A stretch of DNA of 35,734 bases, taken from contig JAUNTZ010000028.1 of assembly GCA_030538425.1 (NCBI GenBank), forward strand, positions 1 to 35,734. Reading direction: 5' to 3'. The translations under genes and the position numbers were made by a program. Each line of letters begins with the position of its first letter. Position 1 is the first letter of the stretch. Positions 1 through 8,359 of the stretch are shown in pieces. The notes under the pieces were generated by a model. That model worked only from the letters and a program-made list of their open reading frames with translations. It ran no database searches and had not been told where the DNA came from. Origin of the DNA: Paracoccus sp. (in: a-proteobacteria) (GTDB taxonomy: Bacteria; Pseudomonadota; Alphaproteobacteria; Rhodobacterales; Rhodobacteraceae).

Positions 1-857
1 ACAAGCGTGAAATAGCTGTCGATGCGGAAATCGGCCAGCATCAGGTGGTTGAGATATTCCGCCAGCTCAACCGGCGCCCTTGCGTCATAAAGCCCCCATT
101 CGTTCATCCGCAGCGCCGCGTTCTGGTCAAGCGAGGGGGACAGCTGCGCCGCCAGCCGCGCGGTCAAAAGCGCCGCCACGACGCCATGGCCCGACACGTC
201 AATCGCATAAAATCCGAAACAGCGGGGGTTCACCGGGAACATGCCGACCAGATCGCCGCCGATCTGCCCCGCGCTTTGCAGCAGGGATGAGACCGAGAAA
301 TCGCCAAAGCGCCGCTGTCTTTCGCCGGTCAGGGCGTGCTGAAGCTGCCGCGCCTCAGCCAGATCGCGTTCAATCGCGGACTGGGCCAGGCGCAATTCGT
401 CAAGCGCAAGTTGCAGCCGGGCGCGGCTGTCGCGTTGCTGTGCCTGAAGCCGGACGATCCGCGCGCCCGCCCGCATCCGCGCCAACAGCTCAGCGCTTGC
501 CACGGGCTTCGCCATGAAATCGTCGGCCCCCGCCTCAAGCCCGTAGGCGACGGCGTTTTTCTCCGCCCGCGAGGTCAGCAGGATGAAATAGAGGTAATCA
601 TCCCCCTGCGCGGCCCGCAGCGCGCGGCAGAGGTCAGGCCCGCTCATCCCCGGCATCACCCAGTCCGAGACGACGATATCGGGCCGCTTTTGCGCAAAAA
701 GCGCCACCGCCTCAGCCCCGTTGGCGGCGTTTATGACCCGAAAGCCCGCCCGGCCCAGCTGCACCGCCAGCATCCGCCGCTGTGCCGGACTGTCATCGAC
801 AATCAGCACAAGCGGCCGGTCCGTTTCGACCAAAGGAGGGGGAATCGCCCTGTTCAT
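1..857 (-). CDS. Fused response regulator / PP2C (SpoIIE-type) phosphatase, 3'-truncated by window edge
   Basis: The minus-strand frame opens at an ATG at 857 and runs off the window, giving about 285 residues. Residues ~15-130 form a receiver domain: acidic pair D21-D22, phospho-acceptor D65 in VVSDWVMPG, T95 and K117 in MAKP. A helical linker (~130-180) leads to a PP2C/SpoIIE phosphatase start with metal-binding GGDLVG (D202) and IDVSGHG (D220). Proteins of this layout (RsbU and RbaY classes) act in partner-switching cascades, dephosphorylating an anti-sigma antagonist when the receiver is phosphorylated; that role is inferred. It lies 44 bases downstream of moaB on the same strand with no clear terminator between, so it may be co-transcribed. 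The C-terminal part of the phosphatase is outside the window. Confidence in the domain call is high; partners are unknown. Confidence 0.9.
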   Translation of the reverse strand, partial: MNRAIPPPLVETDRPLVLIVDDSPAQRRMLAVQLGRAGFRVINAANGAEAVALFAQKRPDIVVSDWVMPGMSGPDLCRALRAAQGDDYLYFILLTSRAEKNAVAYGLEAGADDFMAKPVASAELLARMRAGARIVRLQAQQRDSRARLQLALDELRLAQSAIERDLAEARQLQHALTGERQRRFGDFSVSSLLQSAGQIGGDLVGMFPVNPRCFGFYAIDVSGHGVVAALLTARLAAQLSPSLDQNAALRMNEWGLYDARAPVELAEYLNHLMLADFRIDSYFTL

Positions 858-901
858 AGGGCAGGTTTAGCACCGACCCCTTAACGCCCGGTGAATCCGC
901 G

Positions 902-1438
902 CTATTTTTTCGGGCGGAAGGCGGTGATGCGGGCCGGATCGGTTTCAATCCGCGCCGCGCCCATCAGGTCAAGGCAATAGGGCACCGCCGCGAACACCGC
1001 GTTGAGGCAAGTGGCGATGGCGGCGGGCTTGCCCGGCAGGGTGATGATCAGCGAGGCGTCGCGGATCACCGCCGTCTGGCGCGACAGGATCGCGGTCGGC
1101 ACCTCGGCCAGCGAGGCGCGGCGCATTTCCTCACCAAAGCCCGCCAGTTCTTTTTCGGCGATATCCATCACCGCCTCGGGCGTCTGGTCGCGCGGGGCGG
1201 GGCCGGTGCCGCCGGTGACGAGGATCAGGTCGGCCCCTTCCTCGCAGAGCCTGCGCAGAAGGGTCGCCACCCCCTCGCGCCCGTCCGGGACGATATGGCG
1301 GGCGATCTCGACCGGCGAGGTGATGGTCTCGCGCAGCCACGCCTCGGCGCCGGGGCCGCCCTTGTCCTCATACTCACCCCGCGCGGCGCGGTCGGAGACG
1401 GTGACGATGGCGATGCGGGCGGTGAGGCGTTGGGTCAT
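902..1438 (-). CDS. moaB: Molybdenum cofactor biosynthesis protein B (MoaB/MogA family)
   Basis: A 178-residue protein of the MoaB/MogA fold, which adenylylates molybdopterin in the cytoplasm before molybdenum insertion. The diagnostic signature is the glycine-rich TGGTGPAPRDQTPEA segment near residues 75-90, preceded by a DLILVTGG strand and followed by ITLPGKPAA near residue 140. The start at 1438 (MTQRLTARIAIV) is chosen over an upstream in-frame start because an AGGAG ribosome site sits six bases ahead of it and the family begins about there. It is divergent from kptA across a 102-base gap. The MoaB versus MogA distinction cannot be settled without a tree; the short single-domain form fits MoaB. 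Confidence 0.92.
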   Translation of the reverse strand: MTQRLTARIAIVTVSDRAARGEYEDKGGPGAEAWLRETITSPVEIARHIVPDGREGVATLLRRLCEEGADLILVTGGTGPAPRDQTPEAVMDIAEKELAGFGEEMRRASLAEVPTAILSRQTAVIRDASLIITLPGKPAAIATCLNAVFAAVPYCLDLMGAARIETDPARITAFRPKK

Positions 1439-1490
1439 GCTGGCTCCTGCGGGGCTTGTCCTGCCCGGATCGGGCCGCAACCAGGCGGGT

Positions 1491-1519
1491 TTGTCAATGC
1501 TTGGCGAGGCGTGTTATGC
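1491..1519 (+). promoter_or_regulatory. Candidate sigma-70-type promoter for kptA
   Basis: TTGTCA at 1491-1496 and TTATGC at 1514-1519 are separated by 17 bases, the ideal spacing for housekeeping promoters, and lie 21 bases upstream of the kptA start. The match is by eye only. Confidence 0.4.
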
Positions 1520-1540
1520 GAATATCAAACGAGGGTTGCG

Positions 1541-2074
1541 ATGAGCAAAAGCTTAACCGAAGTCGGCAAGTTTCTGAGCCTCGTGCTGCGCCACAAGCCC
1601 GAGGCCATCGGTCTACAGCTTGATCCCGAGGGTTGGGCCGATATTGATACGCTGATGGCGCGCGCCGATATTCCGTTGACGCGCGAGCTCATATCCGAGG
1701 TCGTGGCGACAAGCGAAAAGAAGCGTTTTGCGATTTCGCCCGATGGGAGGTCGATTCGCGCCAATCAGGGACACTCGATTGCCGTTGATCTGGGTCTTGT
1801 CGCGGTCGAGCCGCCCGAGCAGCTGTTTCACGGCACCGCAAGCCGGTTTCTTGACAGCATCCGCGCCCAGGGTTTGTTGCCGCAGAACCGGCAATATGTG
1901 CATCTCTCAGCGGATCTGGAGACCGCCGTTGTGGTCGGGCAGCGTCATGGCAAGCCGGTGGTGCTGAGCCTGCCTGCGCTTGAGATGCACAGGCAGGGCC
2001 ATGTCTTTTCCAGGGCCGAGAATGGCGTCTGGTTGACCGGCCCGGTTCCGCCAGACTGGCTTGAGGGGGCCTGA
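1541..2074 (+). CDS. kptA: RNA 2'-phosphotransferase (Tpt1/KptA family)
   Basis: A 177-residue protein matching the whole Tpt1/KptA family. In yeast the enzyme removes a splice-junction 2'-phosphate from tRNA using NAD+; the bacterial substrate is uncertain. The N-terminal half carries the winged-helix-like LSLVLRHKPEAIGL motif with its conserved Arg-His, then a KKRFAISPDGRSIRA-type segment. The C-terminal NAD-binding half shows LFHGTASRFLDSI, GLLPQNRQYVHLS and a VFSRAENGVWL segment. A GAGGG ribosome site precedes the ATG. It converges with the flavin oxidoreductase with only three bases between the two stop codons. The family identification is secure; the physiological role in this organism is not. 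Confidence 0.93.
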   Translation: MSKSLTEVGKFLSLVLRHKPEAIGLQLDPEGWADIDTLMARADIPLTRELISEVVATSEKKRFAISPDGRSIRANQGHSIAVDLGLVAVEPPEQLFHGTASRFLDSIRAQGLLPQNRQYVHLSADLETAVVVGQRHGKPVVLSLPALEMHRQGHVFSRAENGVWLTGPVPPDWLEGA

Positions 2075-2077
2075 GCC

Positions 2078-3181
2078 TCACCCCGCGAAGCGATAGCGGC
2101 CCAACCACGCGCCATAGGGCGGGGGCAGCACGCTTGCCGGGTTCTCGACGCCCAGCCTTGTGGCGGCGTAATAGCTCCAATGCGGGTTGGCCAGATGCGC
2201 CTTTCCGATCAGCACCTGATCGAGCGAGCCATCGGCCACGCAGCCCTCGGCAAAGCCCGTTTCATCAAAGCCCCAGGCCGAGGAGACCAGCAGCCCAGAC
2301 TCCTCGCGAATGCGTTTCGCAATAGGTTTCAGGAAACCCTGCGTCGCCCACGGAATCTGCGCATCGGGCGTCGAGAAACCGGCGCTGACGCTCAGCAGAT
2401 CCAGCCCCTCGTCGCGGAGGGCGCGGGCCAGCCAGATGGAATCGGTGATCTGTTCCTCATCCCGCCCGTCATATTCGATTGCGCCCAGACGTGCGGTCAA
2501 AGGCAGGTTCTCTGGCCAGACCTTTCGCACCGCGCGCAGGGTCTCGATCAGGAAACGCGCGCGGCTCTCACGGCTGCCGCCATAAGCATCGCTGCGGTGG
2601 TTCGAGTGATCCGACCAGAAGTTCTGCCCCAGATAGCCATGGGCGAAATGCAGCTCCAGCCAGCGGAACCCGGCATCGCGGGCGCGGGTGGCGGCGGCCA
2701 CGAAATCGGCGCGGACGCGGGCGATGTCATCCTGCGTCATTTCGACCGGCACCTTGCCCAGATGGCCACCAAAGGCGATGGCCGAAGGCGCGATGGTCTG
2801 CCAGCCCTTGGGCGCGTCGTTGGGAATGTGATCGTCGCCATCCCACGGGCGGTTGGCACTGGCCTTGCGCCCGGCATGAGCGATCTGGATGCCCGGCACC
2901 GCGCCATGCGCGCCGATCAGCCGGGCGATCTCGGCCAGCTTTTCGGCCTGAGCGTCGTTCCATATCCCCAGACAATTGGGCGTGATCCTGCCTTCGGGCG
3001 AAACCGCCGTCGCCTCGACCACGACGACCCCCGCGCCGCCCTGACCAAGCGCGCCATAATGCGCCCGGTGCCAGTCATTGGCTGCGCCATCTTCGGCCAT
3101 ATACTGACACATCGGCGGCACGCCGATGCGGTTGCGGGCGGTGACATCCTTGATCGTCAGCGGCTGGAACAGGGCGGACAT
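2078..3181 (-). CDS. NADH:flavin oxidoreductase, Old Yellow Enzyme family (NamA/YqjM-like)
   Basis: A 367-residue FMN TIM-barrel ene-reductase. Visible signatures are the N-terminal LFQPLTIKDVTARNRIGVPPM barrel start, CQYMAEDG, the IQIAHAGRKAS strand, the substrate-binding LHFAHGYLGQNF, the NHRSDAYGGS segment, and the phosphate-binding end (VLIGKAHLANPHW). CQYMAEDG carries the redox-modulating Cys of the YqjM subgroup. These enzymes reduce activated C=C bonds with NAD(P)H in the cytoplasm. The start at 3181 has an AAGGAA site nine bases upstream; a longer frame extends another 51 codons but has no family similarity. In the active-site stretch the usual Ser-Pro is Ser-Asp (FWSDHSNHR). The substrate cannot be inferred. 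Confidence 0.93.
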   Translation of the reverse strand: MSALFQPLTIKDVTARNRIGVPPMCQYMAEDGAANDWHRAHYGALGQGGAGVVVVEATAVSPEGRITPNCLGIWNDAQAEKLAEIARLIGAHGAVPGIQIAHAGRKASANRPWDGDDHIPNDAPKGWQTIAPSAIAFGGHLGKVPVEMTQDDIARVRADFVAAATRARDAGFRWLELHFAHGYLGQNFWSDHSNHRSDAYGGSRESRARFLIETLRAVRKVWPENLPLTARLGAIEYDGRDEEQITDSIWLARALRDEGLDLLSVSAGFSTPDAQIPWATQGFLKPIAKRIREESGLLVSSAWGFDETGFAEGCVADGSLDQVLIGKAHLANPHWSYYAATRLGVENPASVLPPPYGAWLGRYRFAG

Positions 3182-3332
3182 GGGCAATTCCTTATCTGAA
3201 AAACACGGGCGGCTCGCCCCGGTGACAGGTAAGGGCTTTGCCGCGCGGTTCAAGCGGTGGGCAGGGCTGCGCGGATTGCATGGAGCCGCGCTCGCCTGCG
3301 GATGCGTTAAGCGGCACAAGATGGAGAGTGCC

Positions 3333-3692
3333 ATGACCAGCCTGCGCGACGATATTTTCAGCTATGTCAAAGACCGCTATCAGGCCGTCCCGGATTATCC
3401 ATGGGCCGGGCATCCCCGCTATGCGGTCCTGCGCCACGGCGAGACGGAGAAGTGGTTCGCCCTTGTCATGGATGTGCCACGGAACCGTCTTGGCCTTGAT
3501 GGCGACGAGGTGGTGGATGTTCTGGACATCAAATGCGACCCGCATGAGATCGGCGCGTTGCGACAGAAGGACGGCTTCCTTCCCGCCTATCACATGAACA
3601 AGGAACACTGGGTGAGCGTTATGCTGGATGGCTCGGTGGCGATGGAGGAGATCAGGCAGTTGATTGACCAGAGCCATCGGCTGACGGGGTGA
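3333..3692 (+). CDS. MmcQ/YjbR-like family protein
   Basis: A 119-residue single-domain protein of the MmcQ/YjbR (CyaY-like fold) family. Recognisable features are the start MTSLRDDIFSYVKDRY, the PDYPWAGHPRYAVLRH turn, KWFALVMDV strands, DVLDIKCDP and the C-terminal HMNKEHWVSVMLDG plus a helix ending IDQSHRL. Family members are annotated as DNA-binding, but function is poorly established. The start at 3333 is preferred to an in-frame ATG at 3321 because GGAGAG lies at ribosome-site distance and homologues start MT-like. It is divergent from the Old Yellow Enzyme gene. Confidence 0.85.
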   Translation: MTSLRDDIFSYVKDRYQAVPDYPWAGHPRYAVLRHGETEKWFALVMDVPRNRLGLDGDEVVDVLDIKCDPHEIGALRQKDGFLPAYHMNKEHWVSVMLDGSVAMEEIRQLIDQSHRLTG

Positions 3693-3803
3693 GCAGGCCG
3701 CTTGCCGGCGCGGCGTGTTTGACTGGCAGTGGTGGGGGCGGCGGAGATAGGAATTCCTTACCAGTGGAGGGCTCTCGCGCCGTCGTTCAAGCGGCGGGGG
3801 CGG

Positions 3804-4424
3804 TCAGTTCCGGCTTATCCAGATCTGCGCAAGTTGAAAGAATGACAGGAACGGCCTGTGCCCGGTATCGTCCAGAGGTGCCAGATCGTCGGTGGAAGAG
3901 AAGAACCCGCGCAGGTCCAGCTCGCCTTTTAATGCGGCATCGCATATCTCATGCGCAGTTTCCCGATCATTATGGCAGATTCGTTCCACAACGCGGGTCA
4001 TATGATATCGGTATGCTTGCTGAGGTGTCTCATTTGAAATAGCGCGCCCCAGATCGTAACCCTCCCAGATATCCGCGCGTTGCGCGACATGCGCCGCAAG
4101 CCGGACCATCTGGTCAGCCTTTCGTTCATCTGTTTCGTCCGCGGCTATGTCCTGTTGGATCAGGGCCGGGGTGTCGCATGTAAAGGCACCCCAGAAATGA
4201 AAGCTGACGGGCGCCTTTTCGTTCCCCTTAATATGAAGAATTGACCATAGCAGATAATCCCATTCGGCAGGCTTTGCCCTGAACTCGATGCAGCCGACAG
4301 ATCCTCTGCGCGGATGAATATCAAGGGCATAAGCGCCAATGCGCCTTGACAGCGTATCTTGCTTGACCGACCAGCCGCTTCCTTTCGCTGCTGTTCGAAG
4401 TGTTTTTGAAAATTCATTGCTCAT
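3804..4424 (-). CDS. Hypothetical protein in a low-GC accessory patch
   Basis: A 206-residue frame starting MSNEFSKTLRTAAKG, with GGGGTAAAG at ribosome-site distance before the ATG. I do not recognise the family with confidence. The first ~90 residues (SGWSVKQDTLSRRIGAYALDI, IEFRAKPAEWDYLLW) faintly resemble DUF4304-type proteins. The remainder is helical and rich in Asp, Glu and His, with no signal peptide or membrane segment. Base composition is visibly less GC-rich than the neighbours, shared with the broken DUF1963 gene immediately upstream on the same strand, which suggests the pair arrived together. Immunity or bacteriocin-type small proteins often occur in such pairs, but nothing here proves it. 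Confidence 0.7.
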   Translation of the reverse strand: MSNEFSKTLRTAAKGSGWSVKQDTLSRRIGAYALDIHPRRGSVGCIEFRAKPAEWDYLLWSILHIKGNEKAPVSFHFWGAFTCDTPALIQQDIAADETDERKADQMVRLAAHVAQRADIWEGYDLGRAISNETPQQAYRYHMTRVVERICHNDRETAHEICDAALKGELDLRGFFSSTDDLAPLDDTGHRPFLSFFQLAQIWISRN

Positions 4425-4503
4425 GGAGCTTTACCCCTTGATCTCCGCGGAATTGAATAATTCCATCCCGCAAAGCCTGATCCAAAGTTGCGCCCTTTCG
4501 GTG

Positions 4504-5253
4504 TCAGCAACAATCGCCCCTGATCTCCCATGAGGCAGGTGTTTTGAAAATGTAGAGCGACCCGCCATGGCCCAGATACAATTGTCCCTTATCGGTTGGA
4601 TCGATCTGAAAGAAAAATTGGGCGTCCTCTGGCCAATTCGCGCCCTGTATCCATGTCGGCAGTCCGCCAAGCTTGACCGGATACATTCTCAGCAATTCGT
4701 CATATCGTCCAGAGACATATTGGCTTTTGAAAAAACCAATCCGTTTGAGAGGATTGCGCAACCGAGAGCGGCAATTCACCAGCCATATCTTCCCAGTCCG
4801 GTTGCTCGCGTATCACCTCGCGCCAGAAAACGGGAAAACTTGGCAGGTCAGAGCTTTCCCGATATCCAGGTCCGATTGGCGCAAGATCGTCTATGTTGGC
4901 ATAGGCCCGAACAACGAAGCCATTGCCATTTTCTGCCTCCCATAAATCCGAAGATTGCAGATCCATCCAGATATTGATGAGCGCAAACCCGTTGAAAACG
5001 GGCAGAATTTCAGGCAGCTCATCTACGCGGATCTGCAAGACGGGATGCATCTTGCGTCCCGACTTTTGGCAGATCGGGATATCCTCATCCGCGGCGCCCA
5101 GAAAATTGCAACCCACCAGCTTGCAGCGCGGTTCTCGGTATTCGGTCGGCCGCCGCCAATCTCGCCCAGAATGGCCGGTTTCGCCATGTCGTCCAACAGG
5201 CGCAGCGCGGCTTGCATTTCCTGCTGCGTGGGTTCCGGGGTGTTGAATGACAC
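4504..5253 (-). pseudogene. DUF1963 (YwqG-like) protein gene interrupted by two compensating frameshifts
   Basis: Reading from a GTG at 5253, preceded by AAGGAAGG, gives MSFNTPEPTQQEMQAALRLL through residues ASWW. Family similarity then continues in a different frame from about 5110 (GCNFLGAADEDIPICQKSG, HPVLQIRVDELP) to about 4735. It returns to the original frame with FFKSQYVSGRYDELLRM, VKLGGLPTWIQG, WPEDAQFFFQID and the C-terminal WEIRGDCC, ending at 4504. The assembled product would be about 249 residues, a normal DUF1963 length. The first shift looks like a lost G in TGGTGGG and the second a gained T in a run of six T. Both are homopolymers, so sequencing error is a real alternative to true decay. 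The function of DUF1963 proteins is unknown. Confidence 0.8.
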
Positions 5254-5272
5254 CGAGCCTTCCTTAAAATAA

Positions 5273-5297
5273 AAAGCCCCGCCAGTGGCGGGGCTTT
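5273..5297 (-). terminator. Rho-independent terminator of argG
   Basis: A perfect 11-bp stem, AAAGCCCCGCC paired with GGCGGGGCTTT around a 3-base loop, begins four bases after the argG stop. On the minus strand it is followed by TTTTTATTTT. The A-rich flank on the other side could let it also work on the plus strand. Confidence 0.93.
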
Positions 5298-5301
5298 CAC
5301 T

Positions 5302-6525
5302 TTATTTCACCCGCGCATTGCGGTTCGCCACCAGTTTCAGGCGCAACGCGTTCAGGCGAATGAACCCCGCCGCGTCTTTCTGGTCATAGGCGCCGGCGTC
5401 GTCCTCAAAGGTCACATGGGCCTCGGAATAAAGCGAATGATCCGACCAGCGGCCCACGCAATTCACGCTGCCTTTATAGAGCTTCAGCCGCACCGTGCCG
5501 GTGACATGCTCTTGCGATTTGTCGATCAGGGCTTGCAGCATTTCGCGTTCGGGGCTGAACCAGAAGCCGTTATAGATCAGCTCAGCATAGCGCGGCATCA
5601 GGCTGTCTTTCAGATGGCCCGCGCCGGAATCCAGCGTGATCTGTTCGATCCCGCGATGCGCTTCCAGCAGGATCGTGCCGCCTGGGGTTTCATAAATCCC
5701 GCGCGATTTCATACCCACAAAACGGTTTTCGACAAAATCCAGCCGCCCAATGCCGTGTTTGCGGCCATATTCGTTGAGTTCGGTCAAAATCGTTGCGGGA
5801 GAAAGCGCCTCGCCATTGATTGAAACGGCATCGCCTTTTTCAAAACCGATCTCGATATATTCTGGCGTGTCGGGCGCATCCTCGGGGTTGACGGTGCGCT
5901 GATAGACGTAATCGGGGGCCTCTTCGGCGGGGTTTTCCAGCGCCTTGCCCTCGGACGAGGTGTGCAGCAGGTTCGCGTCCACGCTGAACGGGGCCTCGCC
6001 GCGCTTGTCCTTGGCAATCGGGATCTGGTTCTGTTCGGCAAACTCGATCAGCTTGGTGCGCGAGGTCAGGTCCCATTCCCGCCAGGGCGCAATCACCCGG
6101 ATCGAGGGATCAAGCGCGTAACAGGACAGTTCGAACCGCACCTGATCGTTGCCCTTGCCGGTCGCGCCATGGGCCACGGCATCGGCGCCATGTTCATGCG
6201 CAATCTCAACCAGACGCTTGGAAATCAGGGGCCGCGCGATTGAAGTGCCCAGCAGATACAGCCCCTCATAAACCGCATTGGCGCGGAACATGGGGAACAC
6301 GAAATCGCGCACGAATTCCTCGCGCAGATCTTCAATATGGATGTTTTCGGGGGCGATGCCCAGCATCTCGGCCTTTTGGCGCGCGGGTTCCAGTTCCTCA
6401 CCCTGACCCAGATCGGCGGTGAAGGTGATCACCTCGCAATCATATTCGGTTTTCAGCCATTTCAGGATGATCGAGGTGTCCAGACCGCCGGAATAGGCGA
6501 GGACGACTTTCTTCGGTGCGCTCAT
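5302..6525 (-). CDS. argG: Argininosuccinate synthase
   Basis: A 407-residue enzyme joining citrulline and aspartate with ATP in arginine synthesis. The PP-loop [11 protein letters not shown] is at residues ~9-19. Further conserved blocks are [39 protein letters not shown], the [15 protein letters not shown] region and [17 protein letters not shown]. The start at 6525 has AAGGGG eight bases upstream and places the PP-loop at the usual distance from the N-terminus. It stands alone with its own terminator and faces away from the Hpt gene. Confidence 0.98.
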   Translation of the reverse strand: MSAPKKVVLAYSGGLDTSIILKWLKTEYDCEVITFTADLGQGEELEPARQKAEMLGIAPENIHIEDLREEFVRDFVFPMFRANAVYEGLYLLGTSIARPLISKRLVEIAHEHGADAVAHGATGKGNDQVRFELSCYALDPSIRVIAPWREWDLTSRTKLIEFAEQNQIPIAKDKRGEAPFSVDANLLHTSSEGKALENPAEEAPDYVYQRTVNPEDAPDTPEYIEIGFEKGDAVSINGEALSPATILTELNEYGRKHGIGRLDFVENRFVGMKSRGIYETPGGTILLEAHRGIEQITLDSGAGHLKDSLMPRYAELIYNGFWFSPEREMLQALIDKSQEHVTGTVRLKLYKGSVNCVGRWSDHSLYSEAHVTFEDDAGAYDQKDAAGFIRLNALRLKLVANRNARVK

Positions 6526-6580
6526 GTTGATCCCCTTGCGTTTGCCTTGGATTAACCAGTTGGCGCGCGGCTCACAAGTG

Positions 6581-6603
6581 GGCGTTAGGCGGATGTTAAC
6601 GCC
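6581..6603. promoter_or_regulatory. Inverted repeat between argG and the Hpt gene (possible operator)
   Basis: GGCGTTA at 6581-6587 and TAACGCC at 6597-6603 form a perfect 7-bp inverted repeat with a 9-base spacer, in the divergent argG / Hpt intergenic region. No regulator can be named; it does not obviously match an ARG box. Confidence 0.35.
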
Positions 6604-6645
6604 TTGCGGGTAAGGCTGGGCTTGGGCGATTCGAAAGGGCTGCGG

Positions 6646-6954
6646 ATGATTGACTGGGCGCGGGTGGCGGACCTGAGGGAGGATCTGGGTGACGATGAAT
6701 TCGCCCCGGTGCTTGAGCTGTTTCTGGATGAGGTGGAAACCACGCTGATGCGGCTTGACCCCGCCGATGGCGCAAGGCTTGCCGATGATCTGCACGCGAT
6801 GAAGGGGGCTGCGGCCAATCTGGGCTTTGCGGATTTTGCAGCGCTTTGTGACGCGGGGGCCGGGGTCGGGGCGCTGAATGACTGTTACACGATGTCGAAA
6901 CGCGCTTTGGTCGGCGGGCTTGCGCGCATGGGCGCGGTGGCGCGGGTGGTGTGA
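6646..6954 (+). CDS. Hpt (histidine phosphotransfer) domain protein
   Basis: A 102-residue single-domain protein. The phospho-accepting H50 lies in [15 protein letters not shown], the HxxKG signature of Hpt four-helix bundles. Preceding helices contain the typical [13 protein letters not shown]. Hpt proteins shuttle phosphate between histidine kinases and receiver domains. The start at 6646 follows GAAAGGG. No kinase is adjacent; the REC-PP2C protein at the left window edge is a conceivable, unproven partner. Confidence 0.88.
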   Translation: MIDWARVADLREDLGDDEFAPVLELFLDEVETTLMRLDPADGARLADDLHAMKGAAANLGFADFAALCDAGAGVGALNDCYTMSKRALVGGLARMGAVARVV

Positions 6955-7020
6955 GAGATGAGGCGCGGGCTCTGGGCGTTGCTGCGCGCCGGTGGTCCGG
7001 TTCGGGCTAGCGTGGGTGGT

Positions 7021-8262
7021 TCAGATCAGGAACTCACCCAGAACCTGATCACCGGTGATGTCGCGATAGGTCATGCCTGCCGCGTCCAGCCGTTCGCCAA
7101 GCAGCGTCAGATTCTCGGGCGCTTTGGTCTCGATCCCGATCAGGACAGAGCCAAAGTTCCGCGCCGATTTCTTGAGATATTCAAACCGCGCGATATCATC
7201 ATCGGGGCCCAGCAGATCCAGAAACTCACGCAGCGCGCCGGGGCGCTGCGGCAAGCGCAGGATATAGTATTTCTTCAGCCCGGAATATCGCTGCGCCCGT
7301 TCGCGCACCTCCGGCAGACGCTCAAAATCGAAATTGCCGCCCGAACAGATGCACAGAACCGACTTGCCCGCCAGATCTGGAATGTCGCGCAGCGCGTCAA
7401 TCGACAGCGCACCGGCGGGCTCCAGCACCACGCCCTCGGTGTTGAGCAGGTCCAGCATGGTGCCGCAAATCCGGTTTTCGGGCGCGCGGATCACCTGAGC
7501 GGGGCTGAAATCGGCCAGCGCGGTAAAGGGCAGATCGCCGATCCGCGCCACCGCCGCGCCATCCACAAAGCCGTCGATCTGCGGCAGGGTGACCTGGCGC
7601 CCCTCACTCAGCGCGGCGAACAGGCTGGCCCCGCCCGCAGGCTCGACAAAAAAGAACTGCGTCTGGGGGGCATGTTCCCCAAAATAGCGCGTCACCCCGG
7701 CGGCCAGCCCACCACCGCCGACCGGCAGCACGACGATATCGGGCGGCGCGGGCATCTGCGCCAGAGCCTCAAGCGCGATGGTCGCCTGCCCCTCAATCAC
7801 ATCGGCCGAATCGAAAGGCGACAGAAAGGACGCGCCCTCATCGGCACAGAAGGCTTGCGCGGCGGCCAGCGTCTGGTCGAAATAGTCGCCGGTCAGCTCA
7901 ATGGTGACGCAATCGCCGCCAAAGGCGCGGGTCTTGTCGATCTTTTGCTGCGGCGTCGTCACCGGCATGAAAATCGTGCCCTTCGCGCCAAAGTGACGGC
8001 AGGCAAAGGCCACGCCCTGCGCATGATTGCCGGCACTGGCGCAGACGAAATGCGCGGGCTCGCCCGGCGTGATCGCCTTGCGCATCGCGTTGAAGGCGCC
8101 GCGCAGCTTGTAGCTCCGCACCGGCGTCAGATCCTCACGCTTGAGCCAGATCTGCGCGCCGTAGCGCCCCGACAGATAGTCGTTGCGTTGCAGCGGCGTG
8201 GGTTCGAACAGATCGCGGATGGCGGTTTCGGCATCGGCAACGCGGTCGGAAAAATCGGGCAT
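7021..8262 (-). CDS. ilvA: Threonine ammonia-lyase (threonine dehydratase), with C-terminal ACT-like domain
   Basis: A 413-residue PLP enzyme that deaminates threonine to 2-oxobutyrate, the first step of isoleucine synthesis. The PLP lysine is K52 in RSYKLRGAFNAM. CASAGNHAQGVAFAC, the glycine-rich VLPVGGGGLAAG phosphate loop and ICSGGNFDFERL follow. From about residue 325 a YYILRLPQRPGALREFLDLLG segment marks an ACT-like regulatory domain, suggesting feedback control. The start MPDFSDRV at 8262 is chosen because the extra upstream codons lack similarity. The ribosome site is weak (GACGG). It lies 55 bases downstream of the RND pump on the same strand. Confidence 0.95.
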   Translation of the reverse strand: MPDFSDRVADAETAIRDLFEPTPLQRNDYLSGRYGAQIWLKREDLTPVRSYKLRGAFNAMRKAITPGEPAHFVCASAGNHAQGVAFACRHFGAKGTIFMPVTTPQQKIDKTRAFGGDCVTIELTGDYFDQTLAAAQAFCADEGASFLSPFDSADVIEGQATIALEALAQMPAPPDIVVLPVGGGGLAAGVTRYFGEHAPQTQFFFVEPAGGASLFAALSEGRQVTLPQIDGFVDGAAVARIGDLPFTALADFSPAQVIRAPENRICGTMLDLLNTEGVVLEPAGALSIDALRDIPDLAGKSVLCICSGGNFDFERLPEVRERAQRYSGLKKYYILRLPQRPGALREFLDLLGPDDDIARFEYLKKSARNFGSVLIGIETKAPENLTLLGERLDAAGMTYRDITGDQVLGEFLI

Positions 8263-8287
8263 GGGTGGTCCGTCATCAAGCGGGTTT

Positions 8288-8359
8288 CCCCACGCCTCGC
8301 ACAAGCCCGCCTTTGCGTCAACGAGGGGCGGGGGGCGAATTGGCGGGCGAGGCGTGGGG
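8288..8359. repeat. 13-bp perfect inverted repeat across the RND pump 3' end
   Basis: CCCCACGCCTCGC at 8288-8300 is exactly complementary to GCGAGGCGTGGGG at 8347-8359, with a 46-base loop. One arm lies inside the last codons of the RND pump gene and the other in the gap before ilvA. There is no T-run, so a classical terminator is unlikely. It could be a Rho-related or mRNA-end hairpin, or a mobile palindrome. Confidence 0.6.

Noticed and set aside
8190-8210. GGTTCGAA box resembling a tRNA T-loop
   Set aside because: It lies within ilvA codons and no acceptor or anticodon stems can be built around it.
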